64,000 nucleotides of DNA, taken from positions 1 to 64,000 of the forward strand of contig NZ_JARANV010000020.1 in NCBI RefSeq assembly GCF_029889845.1, given 5' to 3'. How positions within the stretch are numbered: the first letter of the stretch is position 1; each line of letters opens with the position of its first letter. Under the pieces are notes generated by a model that worked only from the letters and a program-made list of their open reading frames with translations, had not been told where the DNA came from and made no database searches. Origin of the DNA: Halomonas sp. 25-S5 (lineage in GTDB: Bacteria; Pseudomonadota; Gammaproteobacteria; Pseudomonadales; Halomonadaceae). Shown in pieces: positions 32,782 through 40,600 of this stretch. Position numbers and translations under genes: made by a program.

Positions 32782-34506
32782 ATGGGAAGCCTGCAGCCCG
32801 GCACCGTCAGGGTGGCGTCGACGGTCAACGAATACCTGCAGCGTGCCGACTGGCGCGTCAATGCCAACGCCAACCAGGGCTACTCCCTGGGCGGGCTGAT
32901 CCTCAACGCCTCCGGCAAGCTGATCGCCAACTACTGGCTCAACGAGGTCTACCCCACTGCGGTAAGCGAGGCCCATCGCGAGGGCGACCTGCATATCCAC
33001 GACCTGGACATGCTCAGCGGCTACTGCGCCGGCTGGTCGCTGCGCACCCTGCTGATCGAGGGCTTCAACGGGGTGCCTGGCCGAGCGGAAAGCGCGCCGC
33101 CCCGGCACCTCTCCAGCGCGCTGGGGCAGATGGTCAACTTCCTCGGCACTCTGCAAAACGAGTGGGCCGGCGCCCAGGCGTTCAGCTCCTTTGATACCTA
33201 CCTGGCGCCCTTCGTGCGTCTCGACCGGCTCGACTACCCGGCGGTCAAGCAGGCGGTGCAGGAGTTCATCTACAACCTCAACGTGCCGTCGCGCTGGGGC
33301 AGCCAGACGCCGTTCACCAACCTGACCTTCGACTGGACCTGCCCGGCGGACCTGCGCGACCAGGTGCCGGTCATCGGCGGGGCGGAGCAGCCCTTCACTT
33401 ACGGCGAGCTGCAGGCCGAGATGGACCTGCTCAACCGTGCCTACCTCGAGGTGATGGAGGCGGGTGACTGCCGCGGCCGGGTGTTCACCTTCCCGATCCC
33501 CACCTACAACATCACCCATGACTTCGACTGGGAGAGCGACAACGCCGAACGGCTCTTCGCGCTGACCGCCCGCTACGGGCTGCCCTACTTCCAGAACTTC
33601 CTCAACTCGGACCTGGAGCCTCACATGGTGCGCTCCATGTGCTGCCGGCTGCAGCTCGACCTCAGCGAGCTGCTCAAGCGCGGCAATGGCCTATTCGGCA
33701 GCGCCGAGCAGACCGGTTCGCTGGGCGTGGTGACGATCAACTGCGCGCGCCTGGGGCATCGTTTCGCCGGCGACCGGGCGGGGCTTTACGCCGAGCTGGA
33801 CCGGCTGCTCGAACTGGGTCGCGACAGCCTGGAGATCAAGCGCGACTGCATCCAGCAATGGATGGACGACGGCCTCTACCCCTATAGCCAGCGTTACCTG
33901 GGTACGCTGCGCAATCACTTCTCGACCCTGGGGGTGAACGGCCTCAACGAGATGGTGCGCAATCTCAGCGACGACCGCTTCGACATCGCCGACCCGGAGG
34001 GCCAGCAGCTGGCGATCGAGGTGCTGGAGCATGTGCGCGAGCGGATGCGGGAGTTCCAAGAGAGTACCGGCCACCTCTACAACCTGGAGGCGACCCCGGC
34101 CGAGGGCACCACCTACCGTTTCGCCAAGGAGGACCTAAAGCGCTTCCCCGGCATCCTGCAGGCCGGCACGCCGGAGGCGCCCTACTACACCAACTCCAGC
34201 CAGCTGCCGGTGGGCCACACCGACGATCCCTTCGAGGCCCTGCTGCACCAGGACCCGCTACAGACGCGCTATACCGGCGGCACCGTGCTGCACCTCTACA
34301 TGCGCGAACGGCTCTCTTCGGTCGAGGCCTGCAAGACCCTGGTGCGCACGGCGCTGTCCCGCTTCCGCCTGCCCTACCTCACCGTGACGCCGACCTTCTC
34401 GATCTGTCCGGTGCATGGCTACCTGGCCGGCGAACACGAGTTCTGCCCGAAGTGCGACGAGGCGCTTCTGGCACAGCACGCCTCATCGGCCGATGCCACG
34501 GCCTGA
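32782..34506 (+). CDS. nrdD: Class III (anaerobic) ribonucleotide reductase large chain, lacking its glycyl-radical domain
   Basis: The 574-residue protein reduces ribonucleoside triphosphates without oxygen. The start at 32782 has AAGGAG six bases upstream. Cys82 (GYCAGW) and Cys287/Cys288 (RSMCCRLQLD) match the substrate-site and thiyl-radical cysteines of NrdD. The C-terminal Zn site is CPVHGYLAGEHEFCPKC (Cys542, His545, Cys555, Cys558). No ATP-cone is present at the N-terminus. The chain ends 16 residues after the Zn site and lacks the RVxGY glycyl-radical loop normally found there. That loop is encoded as a separate frame at 34555-34716. NrdR boxes precede the gene and nrdG follows. Confidence 0.92.
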   Translation: MGSLQPGTVRVASTVNEYLQRADWRVNANANQGYSLGGLILNASGKLIANYWLNEVYPTAVSEAHREGDLHIHDLDMLSGYCAGWSLRTLLIEGFNGVPGRAESAPPRHLSSALGQMVNFLGTLQNEWAGAQAFSSFDTYLAPFVRLDRLDYPAVKQAVQEFIYNLNVPSRWGSQTPFTNLTFDWTCPADLRDQVPVIGGAEQPFTYGELQAEMDLLNRAYLEVMEAGDCRGRVFTFPIPTYNITHDFDWESDNAERLFALTARYGLPYFQNFLNSDLEPHMVRSMCCRLQLDLSELLKRGNGLFGSAEQTGSLGVVTINCARLGHRFAGDRAGLYAELDRLLELGRDSLEIKRDCIQQWMDDGLYPYSQRYLGTLRNHFSTLGVNGLNEMVRNLSDDRFDIADPEGQQLAIEVLEHVRERMREFQESTGHLYNLEATPAEGTTYRFAKEDLKRFPGILQAGTPEAPYYTNSSQLPVGHTDDPFEALLHQDPLQTRYTGGTVLHLYMRERLSSVEACKTLVRTALSRFRLPYLTVTPTFSICPVHGYLAGEHEFCPKCDEALLAQHASSADATA

Positions 34507-34554
34507 GGCGTTTCTCCCTCGTCACACCCGACAACCGTGAAAAAGGAGCATCAC

Positions 34555-34716
34555 ATGCGCTACTCCACCGAGACCCTGCCCACCGAACAGCGCCAGCGCT
34601 GCGAGGTCTGGACCCGGGTGATGGGCTATCACCGCCCGGTCAGCCAGTTCAACCACGGCAAGCAGGCCGAGCACCGCGAGCGTAGGCACTTCAGCGAATC
34701 GACCGCCCACGCATAA
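34555..34716 (+). CDS. Stand-alone glycyl-radical domain of NrdD (53 aa)
   Basis: This small frame reads RCEVWTRVMGYHRPVSQFNH near its middle. It is the C-terminal glycyl-radical segment of NrdD, with the radical glycine at Gly24 in RVMGY. It has its own Shine-Dalgarno, AAAAAGGAG, six bases before the ATG. It lies in the same frame as nrdD: only one TGA (34504-34506) and 16 sense codons separate the two, so read-through would give a normal fused NrdD. I favour separate translation because of the ribosome site. It presumably assembles with the large chain and is activated by NrdG, much as GrcA (YfiD) replaces the damaged radical domain of pyruvate formate-lyase. Confidence 0.88.
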   Translation: MRYSTETLPTEQRQRCEVWTRVMGYHRPVSQFNHGKQAEHRERRHFSESTAHA

Positions 34717-34773
34717 CGCCATCACCACCCCTGGCGCCCCGTCGACGCCGGGGCGCCTGCCTGGAAAGCGCCC

Positions 34774-35499
34774 ATGTCAGATTCCGAACCCCGCTTGCCG
34801 CGTCTCCCCGTGGCCGGCCTGACCCGCATGACCACCCTGGACTATCCCGACCACCTGGCCGCCGTGATCTTCCTGCAGGGCTGTCCCTTGCGCTGTGGCT
34901 ACTGCCACAACCCACAGATGCTCGAACCGAGAAGGGCCAAGCCCGATGAGTGGGCGGAGGTCGAGGCCTTCCTCGACACGCGCCGGGGCCTGCTGGAAGG
35001 CGTGGTGTTCAGCGGTGGCGAGCCCACATTGCACGCCGACCTGCCGCTGGCCGCCTCGCGGGTTCGCGCCCTGGGCTTCAAGGTCGGGCTGCACACCGCC
35101 GGCGTCTATCCCCGGCGCCTGGCGGCGATGCTGCCCTATCTCGACTGGGTGGGGCTCGACGTGAAGGGGCCAGACGCGCACTTCGACGCCATCGTCGGCC
35201 GGCCCGGCGTGGGCGCCGCCCATCGGGAGAGCCTGGCCCAGCTGTTGGCCAGTGATGTGGCATTCGAATGTCGCACCACGGTTCACTGGCGCGATCTCGA
35301 GCTGGAGGACCTGCACTGCCTGGCGCTGGACCTCGCCTCACAAGGCGTCGAGCGCTATGCCATCCAGCTGGCGCGCAAGGGCCAGTGCCTGAAAGAGGCC
35401 TATGCCCGCCCGATGACGTCGGCCCCCTCGACCGCCGAGCTTCACAAACTCGTGTATCGCCTTAAGCCTGCCTTCCGACGCCTGGAGCTTCGTGAATGA
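34774..35499 (+). CDS. nrdG: NrdG, anaerobic ribonucleotide reductase activase (radical SAM)
   Basis: The 241-residue protein has the radical SAM motif CPLRCGYC (CxxxCxxC) in LQGCPLRCGYCHNPQM near residue 40, followed by VVFSGGEPTLH, which contacts SAM. It generates the glycyl radical on NrdD; here the target would be Gly24 of the small protein encoded just upstream. The length is at the long end for NrdG but matches the form found with ATP-cone-free NrdD. It lies 57 bases after the small gene and probably shares the NrdR-controlled transcript. Confidence 0.92.
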   Translation: MSDSEPRLPRLPVAGLTRMTTLDYPDHLAAVIFLQGCPLRCGYCHNPQMLEPRRAKPDEWAEVEAFLDTRRGLLEGVVFSGGEPTLHADLPLAASRVRALGFKVGLHTAGVYPRRLAAMLPYLDWVGLDVKGPDAHFDAIVGRPGVGAAHRESLAQLLASDVAFECRTTVHWRDLELEDLHCLALDLASQGVERYAIQLARKGQCLKEAYARPMTSAPSTAELHKLVYRLKPAFRRLELRE

Positions 35500-35613
35500 G
35501 TGACGTACCCCGGTTGCCAGGCCCCACCCGACACCGGGAGCGCCTTTACCGCTGTACGACCGTGCCATCCGCCGCCTAAGCTCAGCGTGTTGCCACTCCC
35601 CCTCGAGGCCGCC

Positions 35614-35725
35614 ATGTCGGAGATCGCCAATACGCCCGAACCGCCCTATTACGCCGTGATCTTCAGTAGCCACCGTACCGAAGATGACAATGGTTATGCC
35701 GACATGGCACGCAGCATGGTCCAGT
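35614..35725 (+). pseudogene. Antibiotic-biosynthesis-monooxygenase-type protein, N-terminal scrap
   Basis: The frame MSEIANTPEPPYYAVIFSSH continues with RTEDDNGYADMARSMVQ and then runs into a tRNA terminator. It resembles the N-terminus of small ABM-domain proteins (PYYAVIFSSxRT...GY..MA..M). The remaining half of the fold is missing. Confidence 0.5.
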
Positions 35726-35751
35726 GTGGGCACGATTTGGTCACAGACAGC

Positions 35752-35783
35752 AAAAAGGGCCTACAGCACCGCTGTAAGCCCTT
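35752..35783 (-). terminator. Intrinsic terminator of the tRNA-Arg gene
   Basis: AAGGGCCTACAGC (35755-35767) and GCTGTAAGCCCTT (35771-35783) form a strong stem with a three-base loop and one internal mismatch. On the minus strand it is followed by TTTTT. It sits eight bases past the tRNA CCA end, as expected for a tRNA transcript. Confidence 0.8.
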
Positions 35784-35790
35784 AAATTCG

Positions 35791-35838
35791 TGGTGCGCCC
35801 GGCAGGATTCGAACCTGCGACCCTCGGCTTCGGAGACC
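35791..35838 (-). tRNA. tRNA-Arg (CCG) 3' half only; probable attachment site
   Basis: On the minus strand the sequence runs from the anticodon loop (CTCCGAA, anticodon CCG) and anticodon-stem 3' side GCCGA through the T-arm (GCAGG-TTCGAAT-CCTGC) to CGGGCGCACCA. The 5' half, including the GCGCCCG acceptor strand and D-arm, is absent: sequence to the right of 35838 does not pair. This is the pattern left at the distal junction of an element integrated into a tRNA 3' end. The chromosome would be to the left and the element to the right. An intact copy should exist elsewhere. Confidence 0.8.
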
Positions 35839-36060
35839 ATTTCGAGTCATTTACCGCGCAAGACCAACTTAGCACCTAATCACCCAGAACACCACAACCA
35901 CGGGCCTCGTAGCGGATTATCTGTTTGCAGCCCACACCGATTGCCAACGAAACACGTCCCTGGAGGACAAATCGCCGGTCACGGGGGGTTAAGAACCAGA
36001 ATACCCAGATCGGGGAGCCTGACCTCTGGCCAAACACGATTGTTGGGGTTCTCCGCCACC

Positions 36061-36215
36061 TCATATGGATTTGCCCTGATCGAGCAGGCGATCCACCGGG
36101 CTGACAATCAGGTGGATCATGGTGATGAAGCTGGCCTCGCTCCGCTAGCCGCGTGTGCGTGACCCAGCTTGGAAAAGGCTGTTCATCCCTTCCAGTCGTG
36201 CATTCGTCTGTCCCG
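36061..36215 (-). pseudogene. ISL3 transposase C-terminal scrap (left)
   Basis: The minus-strand peptide NARLEGMNSLFQAGSRTRG, a stop, then SEASFITMIHLIVSPVDRLL matches the C-terminus of ISL3-family transposases. The same motif is seen in the right-hand copy at 46829-47047. An in-frame stop and loss of everything upstream show that it is dead. Confidence 0.65.
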
Positions 36216-36243
36216 AGAGGCAGGCAACTGACCCACCGCGTTG

Positions 36244-36551
36244 GCGCGCCTATCGGCATCATGGCCTGTAAACCGAGCCAACCGGGCAATGGGGTACAAC
36301 CGCTGAGGAAGGATTGCAGATAACGAAATCTGCGTGTGCAATCACAATTTCCGTACGGATGCAAAGCTGGGTGCTACCCCCAAAGGCACGAAGAAGACCG
36401 AGCCGAAATCAACTGCCACGATTCTTAAGCAGAAGTCGAGACCGCACTTCCCCTTAATGGGCATGAATTAAGGGCAAGCTCAGACGCCTATCAAACCACA
36501 GCATTATTTGCTAGCTCTTGAATTGGCCTTCATTGGGCAAGTGGCAAAAAA
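36244..36551 (+). repeat. 308-bp diverged direct repeat, left copy
   Basis: This segment aligns along its whole length with 46002-46309 in the same orientation at roughly two-thirds identity by eye. Shared landmarks are GCGCGCCTA at the start, GGCCTGTAA, CCTTAATGGG with a facing TTAAGGG, and TTCATTGG followed by CAAGTGGCAAAAAA at the end. Together they bracket the jet operon. I see no conserved protein in it. Confidence 0.75.
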
Positions 36552-36571
36552 GCTCCTCATTACTGAATCGT

Positions 36572-37678
36572 TCACGGACCCAGACAGGCCAACAGGTGCG
36601 CCTGCTGCTCGGGCACCAGAGCTTTTCCGGCCAGAGCCGTCAGACAATCGTCGGATAGCCACTCCTGATCCAGGCCCCGCCGCCAGTCGCCTGCTTCACG
36701 CTGGCCACCCTTGCCCGTCAAGGCATCCAGGGGGTGGCCTCGATGCTCGCCTAGGGCTTCGATCATGGGCTCGAGTAGTGCCGACAGGCGAAGGTCCGGC
36801 AACCGCTGCTGCAGTCGTTGATAGATGCGCAGTCCTTCGGGATCGAGGTCACCCCAGTAAGTGAGATTGGGCAGCCTCAGCAATGTGGTCAACGTCCACT
36901 GTTCGGCTCCGTGGCCCACCAGTTGCACGCGATCGATGCCACCCAGCGCCTCTCCTAACGAGAGGCCATAGCCGTAGGAGCAGACCAGCGCCAGGCGCCG
37001 GTCGATTCCCATCCGACTAGCGTGGGTGAAGCTCTGGGGATTCTCGATCAAAAGAAGCCCTTCCGGCCTGGCGGGAACGCTGGCCAATAGCCAGGTTTCT
37101 GCAGGCGCGAAGCAATTCAGCTCGATTCCGAAGGCTCGTACCAGCTCGCTGGGCAATGCCTCCAGCAGCTTGCTGCTGCCTAGCAGGTAGCGGGCGCTGG
37201 CCACAAAGCGCGTCAATTCGTAAGCGGCGGGGAGTGCCGCCGACAACTGCTCGAGACCCGCAACAAGCTGCTGTTGATCGTTGCGGGACCAGTCGCCCAG
37301 CGTGCCCTCCAGCGCCCGTCCCCAGGCCATCTTCCGTTCAGGCGACAGCGCTAGCATCGCGTCTACCACCGGTAGTGCGGCGACAATCCGCTCGCAACGC
37401 CCGTCGCTCAAGCCGAGTCTGGCGTTCACGCGGTAATGCGGCGACACCCGGACGCCGGCGGGAAAGGAGAGCAGGCGCGCCTCGCCCAGTTCTTCGAGCA
37501 CTTGCCAGGCCTGCAGCTCGCTGGTGCAGAGCCCAGACTTCTGCCATGCCTTGGCAAGCGAGATGGCTTGCCATCGCTTGCCCTGACCATGGCGAACATA
37601 GGTCCGGCGCCACTGCGCCTCAAGCCTTTCCAAAGCCTGTTTGGCCGGTTCACTTAGGTTGAGCGTCGGATCGTGCAT
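36572..37678 (-). CDS. jetD: JetD, Toprim-like nuclease of a Wadjet-type system
   Basis: The 368-residue protein has an N-terminal DUF3322-like region and a C-terminal DUF2220/Toprim-like domain. Acidic residues Glu212 (LLLIENPQSF) and Asp277/Asp279 (YWGDLDPEGLRI) have the E...DxD arrangement of Toprim metal sites. In Wadjet systems JetD cuts closed circular plasmid DNA that the JetABC motor has extruded into a loop. It is the last gene of the operon, three bases after jetC. Assignment rests on motifs and on the gene order. Confidence 0.85.
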   Translation of the reverse strand: MHDPTLNLSEPAKQALERLEAQWRRTYVRHGQGKRWQAISLAKAWQKSGLCTSELQAWQVLEELGEARLLSFPAGVRVSPHYRVNARLGLSDGRCERIVAALPVVDAMLALSPERKMAWGRALEGTLGDWSRNDQQQLVAGLEQLSAALPAAYELTRFVASARYLLGSSKLLEALPSELVRAFGIELNCFAPAETWLLASVPARPEGLLLIENPQSFTHASRMGIDRRLALVCSYGYGLSLGEALGGIDRVQLVGHGAEQWTLTTLLRLPNLTYWGDLDPEGLRIYQRLQQRLPDLRLSALLEPMIEALGEHRGHPLDALTGKGGQREAGDWRRGLDQEWLSDDCLTALAGKALVPEQQAHLLACLGP

Positions 37679-37681
37679 GGC

Positions 37682-40600
37682 TCACTCCTGTGTCGCCGGC
37701 TTGCTGACATGGATCCCGAACAGGCTCGCCTCGCCCTGGCTGCGACCCAGTATCTCCGGCGGCGTTATGCGGCCGTCGCGCACCATCACGTGGCCGCCCT
37801 GTCCCTGTACCCCGCCGATCACGCTACCCACCAGGTAGGTGGGAAAGATCTCCGGGTCGTTCTCGTAGTTGGGATTGTGGATCAGGCCGATCATCTGGAA
37901 GCGCCCACGGGTGTTGCGCAGCGACTCCAGAGAGTCCTGGATCAGGCGGCGGTGCGAAAGCTTGGAGAACAGGCCGTCGAGCAGGATCACGCTCTCGCGA
38001 CTCGCGCGAGCGCGGCGCTTGTGATGCCCCGGAAGCTCTCGCAGCTCGCGTTCGATGGCGAATTCCGAGAGCTTGACCAGCCACATCAGCGACACCGCCT
38101 CGCGCTGGCCCTCCGACATCTCCTCGTTGAGCGAGAAGAGCCGACCATGGGGGCGAATGGCGTCGTGCTTGAGGCGAATCGAGACATCATGGAAAAGGCC
38201 GCGGTAGATGCGGCGGCGGATTTGGCGCAGTAAATCGTCGTCGCGCCGGCGCACCTCACCGTCAGCCACTCCACCGTCGCGTTCGGCACGTCGGCGCATC
38301 GCCGCCTGATGCTCGTCGATGTCGGCCAGCAGAGTGGCGATGAGTTCGCGCAGTTGCTCGGTGCCGATCAGCGCGGCCTTGACCTCGAAGAAGGCCCCGC
38401 CGGCACCATGGCTCTTCGCCACCCGCTTGAGAATGTCGAGATTGCCGGCGGCGTCCGAGATGATCGAACTCAGACGCTCCACCAGGGTGCCCTCTATCTG
38501 CTCGCGGGTGGCCTGCAATCGCCCAACCCGCTCGCGGTGTGCCTCGAGTTGGCCGGCCAGTTGGGAATGCAGGGCGGCGAGATCGTCGAGACCGGCCTGG
38601 CTGACCCCGACCAGCGCCCCCAGGCGGGCCCGTTCGGTATCGCTGAACAGGCGGCTGTGAGCGGCCTCCTCCAGCGATGCCGTCAGCTGCCGCTCGGCCT
38701 CCGCCACACGCTTCGCTAGGCGTTCGCGATGGCGGGCCCGCTCGCCGAGGTTGAGCTCGGCCAGAGCGTCCAGCAGGGTCTGCTGGCACGCCTCCAGGGC
38801 CTCCAGATCGAGGGCGCCATCGGCCACCGACTCGCCAGCCAGCCGCTGCCACTCGTTCAGGGCCTGGGTGCGCGGGGCGTCTTCGTCGTCATCGCCGGGC
38901 CAGATTGCCGATGCCGACTCGGCCAGCCGCCGATCCCAGCCGGCCGGCAACTCGCGTAGGGCGCGCAGCCACTCCACGGCCAACTGGTCCACCCGCTCCA
39001 GAGCACGCCGATGATCGGCGAGACGCTGCTCCACGGCATCGCGTTCGCGCTGCTTTGCCTTGCGCGCCTCTCGCAGCGCCGCAATTTCGCGCTTGACCCG
39101 CGCGATCTCGTGCTCGAGCTGCTGGCTACCACCGCTGGCATCGCGCACGTCGAGATAAGCGCGTATGCGTGAGAAGTCGAAGTCCGCACGCTTCGTGGCC
39201 AAAGCCAGCTCCGCCTCGCGTGTCTCCTGGACCTCCGTGGCCGTGGCCATGAATTCCTCGCCGCCCTGGGCCTCGAAGTCGGCCAGGGCGCGCAGACGTT
39301 CGCGCTCGCCCTCAGCGAAGAGCTGGCGCAGACGTACCTCTACCTGAGCATGCTGGCGGGTCAGGACCTCGCGCCGCCGCTCCGCTTCGCCTAGCCGCTC
39401 ATCCGCTTCGCCAAGCCACCTCTCCAGCTCGATGAGGCGTTCATCCAGGGCTGCGAGGCGCTCGACGCCACCGGCATCGTTGAACTGCTCGGCAGCCAGC
39501 CAGGTGCTGCCGTGGGCCTCGAGTTCCTGAGCCGCCTGCTCGCGCTGCGGCCTCAGCTCGGCCAGGGTCTCGCCCGCCTCGACTTGGGTCTCGGCCGCTT
39601 GCTCCAGGGCCAGGTCGCCTCCCTCCTGCAGATAGCGCTGATAGCCGTCGATGCAGGCCAGTGCCGCCTCGCTTAAGCGCGGCGCGAGACTCTCCTGGCG
39701 TTCGTCCAGGCGCGACTGCGTCTCGGCCAAGCGTTCCAGCGCACGCTCCACGTCGTTGTCGTCGGCTTCGCGGGCCTCCAGGGCCAGGGAGAAGGTTTCG
39801 CCGTGAGGGTCCAGGTGCTGGCACTCGGCGTCCAGCGCCTGCTGACGCGCGTGATCCGCGGACAGTCGCGTCTCGGTCGCCTCGCGCAGAGTCTCCAGAT
39901 AGCTCGGATCCAAGGCCGCCTTCACCGCCAGCGTCTCCACGCCCTGCACGGCGCCCAGGGGCGGCTCTCCACGCTCCAGCAGTGCCGCCAGCCGCTGTGC
40001 CTCGAACACCGGAACGGCCAAGCTCGCGTCGACCAGTACCTCAGCGGCATGCCGCGCCGCCTCGCTCCCCGCTACCACCGGTGCGAAGAGCAGGCCTGCT
40101 GCCTGGGCCAATCGCTCACGGCGCCGGTCCTCGGCCACGTCCTTGGCATTGAGCACGACGTGCAGCGGCTGCCAGGCAATGCCAGCTTCCTCGAGGAGAC
40201 GATGCGCCTCGGCTTCCGCAGCGCGGCGCTCCAGGGGGTCGCCGGCCAACTGCGCCAGGTAGGCCTCACGGGCGGCGATGTCCGCCGCCAGCGTCTCGGC
40301 CTCGCGCAGCAGACGCGGATAGCGACGCCGTGCATCGGCCAGCCACGCCTCGGGGGAGAGCTCTCTAGCGCCATTCAGCTCAGCAAAGGAGAGCCGGGCC
40401 GCATGCAGTTGGCGCAAGCGCGCCTCTTCGGTCTCCAGGCGATGCGCCTCTTCGCCCAGTTCACGCTCCCGGTCGCGCAAGTGCACCCGCAGGTGAACCG
40501 GGTCATCGTCGCCGTGCAGTTCGGCGTAGCGGGCCGCCGCTTCGGCCAGCGGGGCGAGACGGGCCTGTGTACGCTGGGCCTCCTGGCGGCGCTGTTCGGC

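Larger units (their letters stand above)
35500..36571. other. Accessory junction: gene scrap, tRNA end, repeat, ISL3 debris
   Basis: No intact gene is supported between nrdG and jetD. The stretch contains in order a monooxygenase scrap, a tRNA-type terminator and tRNA-Arg 3' end, an ISL3 transposase remnant and a 308-bp direct repeat, all listed separately. Confidence 0.7.

Noticed and set aside
34504-34506. UGA decoded as selenocysteine joining NrdD to its glycyl domain
   Set aside because: No evident SECIS-like hairpin directly after the UGA, the position is not a known catalytic residue, and a strong ribosome binding site serves the second frame.
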